From Platerodrilus igneus (Eukaryota > Arthropoda > Insecta > Coleoptera > Lycidae): a DNA stretch of 64,000 nucleotides. Shown here piece after piece: positions 57,850 to 64,000 of the stretch. Both the position numbers and the translations under genes were made by a program. The notes beneath the pieces are model-generated. The model made no database searches, was not told where the DNA came from, and saw nothing but the letters and a program-made list of their open reading frames with translations. The stretch's first letter is position 1. Each line of letters begins with the position of its first letter. Location: contig JARFIW010001186.1 of assembly GCA_036346225.1 (NCBI GenBank), forward strand, positions 1,251,501 through 1,315,500. The letters are read 5' to 3'.

Positions 57850-59640
57850 CCATCTTGTATATCTTCATTATATGTCTGTAGCAGCACACTTCAAATGCTT
57901 TCTTTTCCTGACCGCTTCTCTTACTGTCGACGTTTCACAGTCGTACAATGCTGTACTCCACACATATGCTTTCAGCAACCTTTTCCTGGTTTCTATGTTT
58001 ATTGTTTTCGAACATGGCAGTTTGCTTTTCTTCTTAAATACAGCATGACCTTGTGCTAATCTTTTTTTATGTCTTTTATACTTTTCCTCCTCTATTGTTT
58101 TCTAAATATACACCATACTTTACATATAGTCAATGGTACGCCAAGAAAGTTAAGCAACCTGACGGCTACTAAGGCCCCCACTACTTAGACACTTACCGAG
58201 TCAATAGTATTCCAATTACTCCTTTCGCACAATGAACACTTGTTGAGCGTATTGCAAAATCAACACCTGTAGTTGTTTACGATAATTATCAGGTTTAAAT
58301 ACAATTGCTTTTTCATTTTTAACTTTTCCATCCTGCAACTGGTTGAACGCGTACCTCCAATGATTTCTATTCTGAGCTAACCTACACATTTCCCTGAAAT
58401 ACCCACAAATTATATCTTTCACTATCTGTCTACAATAGTTTAATCTCTAGATTCCTCTACCTATCTATTCCCTTCTCTTCTTCTAATATATTCTACACTA
58501 TTCTCTCATGTCTTAGTATATGTCTTATCATTCTAGCTCTACTATTTTTTACTGTTTCCCATATATTGCTTTCTGCTCCTACCATTTATAGAATTTTTTT
58601 GTTTTTAACTTTGTCTGTCCATGATACCTTCATTATACGTGTATAGCACTACATTTCAAAGACTTCTACTTTTTTCCTGTCCGCTTCTCTTATTGTCCTT
58701 GTTTCACAGCCATACTGTGCTGTACTCCACCTATATGCTTTCAGCATTTCTTTCCTTGTTTTTATGCTTGTTATCTTTGAACATAGTAGTTGTTGTTTCT
58801 TGTTAAATACAGCACGGCCTTGTGTTGATCTTTGTTTTGCACTTTCTCCATCTTGCTTTATTTGACTTTCTAGGTAGCAGAAATCATTAACCTCTTGTAA
58901 GTTCTCCTTACCTATTTGTATTCTAGTTTCTAATTTATCTTCTCTAATTTGCATACTAGTAGTTTAGTTTTATTTTTGTTAATTTTGTTAATTTTCATTA
59001 TGTACTATCCGCCTATCCTTATAACTCTTTCCTATCCTTTGAATATTTCGAATATTTTTTCCCATTATTATTTTTAAGAATCTTTAATGCTAATTCAAAC
59101 TCATCTCTAAGTATAAGATATCCCAAGTCATCCTATTCAATGGCCGATTCCTGTTCTAGTGCTGCTAGTTCCAGTCCTGCATATAAATTCCCTATATATT
59201 CTTACTATCTAACCACTTCCTTTACATTAGCTGTAATGATGTTTTTTTCCGTGTCCCTTATATTTTTATTATACGGTTTTATATCCCTAAAATTGATTCT
59301 AATTAGTATGTAGGCTTGATCTGTCTTTTCTATTTCAATCTTAGTGTGCACCTCTTTGCACTTTTCATCAATCTATTGTTGCGAATAATTTTTCAATATA
59401 TGACTTTGTATTTCTGTTTTCGTTTCGTCTCTTTTCTATTAAATTCAGAATATGCTTTGTTGTCCATGGTTTTGTATTTTCTTTTTGTGTATAGCCCAGA
59501 ATATCTCTGGCCGCCGTCTCAAAGTTGCATTTAATGTTATTCTATTTTGTTTTTACTTCCTTAGTATTAGAAATTTTACCGATGTCTTTCAGCAATGTAT
59601 TTGACTCTTTTTTTAAATAATTATGCTAGACTAATTTTTT
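57850..59640 (-). pseudogene. RTE-type LINE fragments in head-to-tail array, locus 2
   Basis: Minus-strand order: a linker piece (about 59640-59340: FETAARDILGYTQKENTKPW, TTKHILNLIEKRRNE), a decayed RT region, then the post-RT region (58954-58649: ENLQEVNDFCYLESQIKQDG, KQQLLCSKITSIKTRKEML, STAQYGCETRTIREADRKKV). The C-terminus (58422-58216: GYFREMCRLAQNRNHWRYAF) and the 3' untranslated block (to about 58085) follow. Next comes another post-RT piece (about 58080-57850: CSKTINIETRKRLLKAYVWS). The same family and the same tail-to-internal junctions occur at 35540-37834. The second piece ends where the CR1/Jockey LINE 5' end begins. Confidence 0.78.
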
Positions 59641-59785
59641 CCGTTCTGAACCGTCATCACCGTAAGATGTGCCTTTCTGTCACTTTTTAATTTGTTAATT
59701 TATTCATTTTATTATATCATGTAAATCTTGTAGATTTACTCAAATGCTTATACAAAATATGCAAATCAAAGTAAATTATTTGCGT

Positions 59786-59836
<51 letters not shown>

Positions 59837-62740
59837 AGCTCATGTTGTTTTTTTCCGTTTATTGCTTTTGATAAAGGCAGAAATGTTTGCCAAAACGTTA
59901 AAATATTGATTAAATAGATTCATTGATTTGTTTTATTAATGGACTATATCCCAAAGTATTAACAATCTTTATGTGTATTTTATTGTATACAATATATTTA
60001 ATTATGTATAATTAAAAGTTGTGCATGACTTATTTGTTTAAACAAATTTTGGAAATTTCAAACATTTTGAGATGACACCTTTTGAATAAAGTTTTTGTAA
60101 ATTGCTACATGATATGCTCGTAGCTTGTTGGAAAGGGGTTGTCATTGTCCGTGAAATCAACAAGGTTTTCACAAATAAATGAGTGCAGTATTACATTCTT
60201 GTCATTAATTCAGCTAAAAATTACATCTAGGTCAAATGTTGAAAGCACGTTAGGGATTGGTTTCCTCCTGTTAGGTGCTTTTAAACCCAGATTAAAAATA
60301 ATAGCAGAAATGAAATTTAGACTCATGACGTTTGCGAAATGATACGCTGCATGTTCGGAACCTTTCGGATACAGGTTTCTACTATTGGGGTGGTTTAAGC
60401 GTTGCTCCTGGGTTAAAATTAATAGTATATTAGTTTTTCTCAGAAAACTACGAGCTATAAAGATGTTGAACATTTCAGAATTGGAGCTTTGAAATTGTAA
60501 CTTAATGCAAGTACGCTAAAATTAAAAAGCATGATACGTGGCAGAAAAGCAGGTTGTGGCGTGGGTTTCCGATTTTGAAGTTGCATGCGAAAATTAGCCC
60601 CAACATTTGGTTTTTTATAAAATTAAGTTTCAAAATATGTTTCGTCCACTTTTCGGACATTTTAAATTAAAATAATTTTAAATTAAAATGAAACGCAGGC
60701 CTTTTGTTTCGGGGAAATGATATGCTACTTGTTTGAGAATTTCCTAAAAGGGCTAGATTTTTGGGAAATGACGGACTTATTACTAGTTGAAAATTTCAAA
60801 AAATAAAATTTTCAGAAAAAAGTTTTACATAGAACCCAAACGCGACCAGTTAATCTCTCAAAATAAAAAGTTATAGAAAGTTCTGGAAAGCATAAGTCCT
60901 GAATGAAAGTGCAGTGAAGATGCACCGGTGCTGGAATTGATGTTCTTACCCTACTAGTATTTGTATTTTGATAAATGTAGTGAATTTAAGATATTTTGCA
61001 AATCAATTTAGTGGTGAATGAGAGGCTCGTGTTTCAGCTAAGAAACTGAAGATACTGAAATCTCTCTTGGGTGTAATCGCGGGTTCTATTCCAAGAACTA
61101 GTTTTCATTAAAAAATCGCGGTCGTAATTCTGTTGTTTGCAGGGTACTGCATGTTAAGAGCTTATATAGCACAATAGTGTTAGTGCAGTTTATCATTAAA
61201 AAATAGTTATCCTAACGTGATAATAATACCATAACGAGATCATAATATCAATACTACAGTTATACACAGTATGAAATTACGTACTTGTTAATATAAGCAA
61301 ATCCGAAATTACGGCAGTCATCTTAATGAAGTTTTAAAGTTTTTGACAAAATTTAGTAGTGAGACAAATTGAAAGTTATGGTCAATTTGATTTAAACAAA
61401 ACTCTATTCTCGACAGAGTTGAGCGCTCGAAAGGGAAAATTTAAATTGGGAATTGAACAGCATTCAACGTTTGAACGGGAAATAAGAAAACCTGCTGTTT
61501 AAAATGAAAATTAAACAAAATTTATTGTTAATCCGAAAAATTAATAAATTAATTTTATAGGTTTAGGATTAAGGCGACTTATAATTTAAATTTTAAATAA
61601 AAAATCAACATCTGAAGGTAAGGCATTTTCGGAAAACATAAATTTCGGTCAAACAGAATTATAAAAATGAGCAGCTGATATTTATACATTTCCGAATAAA
61701 ATTAAAGTACTTTTTAAAAAGTTTTTGATAAATTTTGACGTGACGTGCAATCAAATTAGGGTATTTATTGTCCAGCTGTGCTCTTTTACGTAAACTCTTT
61801 ATAAATACACAAACTGGGTGGCGTCACGTTCCTAAAACAGGAAATAACATGTGTGTCTAGTATAATTACCGAATCATCACGAATGTGTTAAATACCGATA
61901 ACAAAAATAAACACAATTGAAATAAATGTGTACGAGTCTAAACTACTTTAATATTCAATACAATGGAGTTATACAGAATTTGAATATTGATGCTTAAAGT
62001 AATTTGAATTTAAAAGCTTTACCAAAATCCCCTTTAAGCAATTCAGATTTTTATTCATTACAAATTATTCAGATGTATTTTAATGGACATGGGAAATAAT
62101 TAGCAAAATCATTAAAAACTGATGCATTCCAACGCACTGTGTAAATATCATGGTAATAATAATAATCTAAAAACTTATCGAATGTGGTTGGTTGCTTTAT
62201 GATTACAATTGAAATTGTTATTCTTATCAGGAAGGCAAATTAACTAGTTCCTATTTCTTATCTCCCTTAAGTGGAATTTTTAAGCACTAAGGGTTTTAAA
62301 CCAGTGGTATAAACCGGATTTGCACACGATATAAGACGATATGCCAGTAAACAAACATATTTCCAACAGATACGTAATCTCCTCTACAAGATTATCATTT
62401 AATAATATCATTAATTATGTTACTAAAATCCTATTGTAACAGATGTTCCTGTTAACAATATATGCATTTGCAAATTAGTGTATTTTAACCGACATGAGTA
62501 TGAATAGATAAAATTAATTACTCGAAAATCCATGCATAAGGTTCACATCTATTAATTTGATTTTTGTAGAAACATCCAAAGGCGAAAACTTGTAAGTACT
62601 CCTTATACATATCGTAATGTTTTAATTTAAAAACAATAGGGTATTTCCAAACTTTTCCGGCTAACGGCAACACGGACTGCTCCATTAGGTTTCAAGGACA
62701 AAGCCTAGCTAGATCACCAAACCACCATACTGTAGTTTTG
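59641..62740. other. Unassigned AT-rich DNA with one (AT)n tract
   Basis: An (AT)n run at 59789-59834, without an LTR end beside it. The rest shows no gene, RNA or repeat I can name; short frames at 60139-60342 and 60210-60473 overlap antisense and look random. Confidence 0.5.
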
Positions 62741-62748
62741 AATTACGG

Positions 62749-63045
62749 GTGTGTGTGTGTGCGTGTGTGTGCGCGCGTGCGTGCGTGCGTGTGTGTGCGT
62801 GCGTGCGTACGTGTGTGTTGTGTGAGGTGTGTGTATATATGTGTGCGCGCGAGCTTGTGGAAGTGTGTTATGTGTGTGTGTGTGCGCGCGCGTGCGTGTG
62901 TGAGCGTGCGTGCGTGCGTACGTGTGTGTTGTGGTGTGGTGTGAGGTTTGTGTGTATGTGTGTGTGTGTGGTGTGTGTGTATATATGTGTGCGTGCGAGC
63001 TTGTGGGAGTGTGTTATGTGTGTGTGTGTATGTGTGTGTGTGTGG

Positions 63046-63077
<32 letters not shown>

Positions 63078-63085
63078 CGCGCTCG
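62749..63085. repeat. (GT)n/(GTGC)n microsatellite, ~335 bp
   Basis: Long alternating purine-pyrimidine run with internal duplication: GCGCGAGCTTGTGGAAGTGT and TGCGAGCTTGTGGGAGTGTG near 62847 and 62993. Cys/Val- and His/Thr-rich open frames across it are artefacts. Confidence 0.95.
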
Positions 63086-63088
63086 CTA

Positions 63089-63103
63089 CGCATTGTTACG
63101 ACC
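63089..63103. repeat. Target-site duplication of the SINE, left copy
   Basis: CGCATTGTTACGACC, identical to 63396-63410. Confidence 0.9.
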
Positions 63104-63395
63104 TTACATGTGATTTTCCAATGCTCCACCCGAAGGTACTACATTGGCCAGGAAGCAAGTTTTTTTTACCTGGAAAATTTGTAATTTTGCCGAACCCTTG
63201 CTGTTCTAAGCAAGGTAGGGATCTTTAACGTGCGTGACAACACACGGGACCTCCATTTTACCTCTCATCTGAACGAAGGTGTATATTTTTGTGGAAAATG
63301 CTCGCCTAACATTTTTCAAGCGGACCGTGTCGGGATTCGAACCCGGGACCTTGGGCGTAGTACTCACACACATATCAACTACGCCACGGAGCCGC
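63104..63395 (-). mobile_element. tRNA-derived SINE with exact 15-bp target-site duplications
   Basis: A 292-bp element on the minus strand. The head (63395-63324) is tRNA-like: GGCTCCGTGGCGTAGTTGAT contains the A box, and GGGTTCGAATCCC is a perfect B box, so RNA polymerase III could transcribe it. The body contains CGCACGTTAAAGATCCC, a motif also kept in copy 2 at 39766-39995. The 3' end is ...GGAAAATCACATGTAA with no long poly(A). Flanks CGCATTGTTACGACC (63089-63103, 63396-63410) are identical, implying a fairly recent LINE-mobilised insertion. The GT microsatellite lies outside the duplication, so it is not the SINE tail. Confidence 0.88.
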
Positions 63396-63410
63396 CGCAT
63401 TGTTACGACC
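63396..63410. repeat. Target-site duplication of the SINE, right copy
   Basis: CGCATTGTTACGACC, identical to the left copy. Confidence 0.9.
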
Positions 63411-64000
63411 ACCGGCAACATAGACAAACCTGTTACGTTTATTTTCGACGATGGATTCAGATGCATCCTTTTTGTGGTAATTCGTTTTTTATTCACCTAG
63501 CTTCTGTTTCTATTCAAAACCCCATACTGTGTTTTTAGCTCGTTACAATAGTACGCACAATCACAACATTTCTAGTCAAATCTATTAATCCTTCTTTCGT
63601 TCTTCAGAAACCATGACTTAGTCGACTGTAGGACTAGTTAGCCTTTTTTTCCTTTGGTTTTTCGGTTTTGGCTACCACAGTGTGCAGTGCATCGTTTTTT
63701 TTTACCAGCGTTCCTACTCTCTTCCTCTCGTTCTCCCATGTTGTTCCTTTGTTTACTTGAGGCTTGAACTTTGGGTCGTGTGTTGGTCGGCACTGTCGAT
63801 TTTTTTGCTCGTTCCGTTTCCTTTTTTTTAAGGTTGATAACCTTTTTTGTTTCTCCCTTGCGAAACATCCGTCCATTGACGACTCCGCAGTGCTGAGGCC
63901 GTTCCATCTTAGTCCTCGTTGCTTGTTACTCTTACTGCCTTCCTATTAGGGTCCTTCGAGCCGGACAAAAGTGTTCTCATTTTATTTTGGGGTGTTTTTG
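63411..64000. other. Unassigned end of window
   Basis: Two overlapping Lys/Arg-rich minus-strand frames (63638-63907 and 63634-63876) show no family I recognise; low-complexity runs of A/T explain the basic composition. Nothing else seen. Confidence 0.5.

Noticed and set aside
62743..63228. Cys/Val-rich and His/Thr-rich open frames on both strands
   Set aside because: They are translations of a (GT)n/(GTGC)n microsatellite; all frames stay open because the repeat contains no stops.
63104..63395. GT microsatellite as the SINE's 3' tail
   Set aside because: The 15-bp target duplication lies between the SINE and the GT tract, so the tract was there before or arose separately.

Overview
The window is animal, almost certainly insect, nuclear DNA. 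It is AT-rich, carries a split gene with consensus splice sites, and is filled with an errantivirus, other Gypsy-type LTR elements, mariner, hAT, R4/Dong, CR1/Jockey, RTE and Penelope-type elements. No bacterial-style operon, rRNA or CRISPR was seen. I cannot name the species.

The one recognisable host gene is an ELAV/Hu-family neuronal RNA-binding protein on the minus strand. Three internal exons (33542-33681, 31593-31746, 30042-30273) encode the end of RRM1, all of RRM2 and the hinge before RRM3. The first exons and RRM3 were not found, so much of the surrounding sequence may be intron expanded by transposons.

Layout: (1) 1-7.4 kb: a tRNA-like sequence, then LTR copies bounded by (AT)n tracts, a CR1/Jockey LINE tail, and a tandem dimer of a ~240-nt unit with hammerhead-like motifs interrupted by a 184-bp fold-back insertion. 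(2) 7.6-7.8 kb: a TA-flanked MITE. (3) 7.9-22.9 kb: a large LTR element (A) with a nested set of insertions. A mariner fragment lies in its 5' LTR, an env-bearing errantivirus (B) in its interior, and another LTR element (C) in its 3' LTR. (4) 24.4-29.2 kb: a dispersed repeat, a near-full-length R4/Dong LINE inside a (TAA)n tract, and a TTAA-flanked fold-back element. (5) 30-33.7 kb: the ELAV exons. (6) 35.5-39.6 kb: head-to-tail RTE-type LINE pieces and a hAT remnant. (7) 39.8-48.6 kb: a truncated tRNA-SINE and Gypsy-type element D with 1.84-kb LTRs. (8) 48.6-52.1 kb: element E, reduced to LTRs plus protease. (9) 52-60 kb: second copy of the dispersed repeat, a Penelope GIY-YIG fragment, a CR1/Jockey LINE and a second RTE array. 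(10) 60-64 kb: unassigned DNA, a (GT)n tract and a tRNA-SINE with an exact 15-bp target duplication.

Every mobile-element reading frame seen carries stops, frameshifts or deletions, so none looks autonomous. The most notable signals are the repeated abutment of LTR ends and (AT)n tracts, the hammerhead-like dimer with its fold-back insertion, the LINE in a TAA microsatellite, the SINE with perfect target duplications, and the errantivirus nested inside a deletion-derivative LTR element. No wholly new gene system could be demonstrated from sequence alone.
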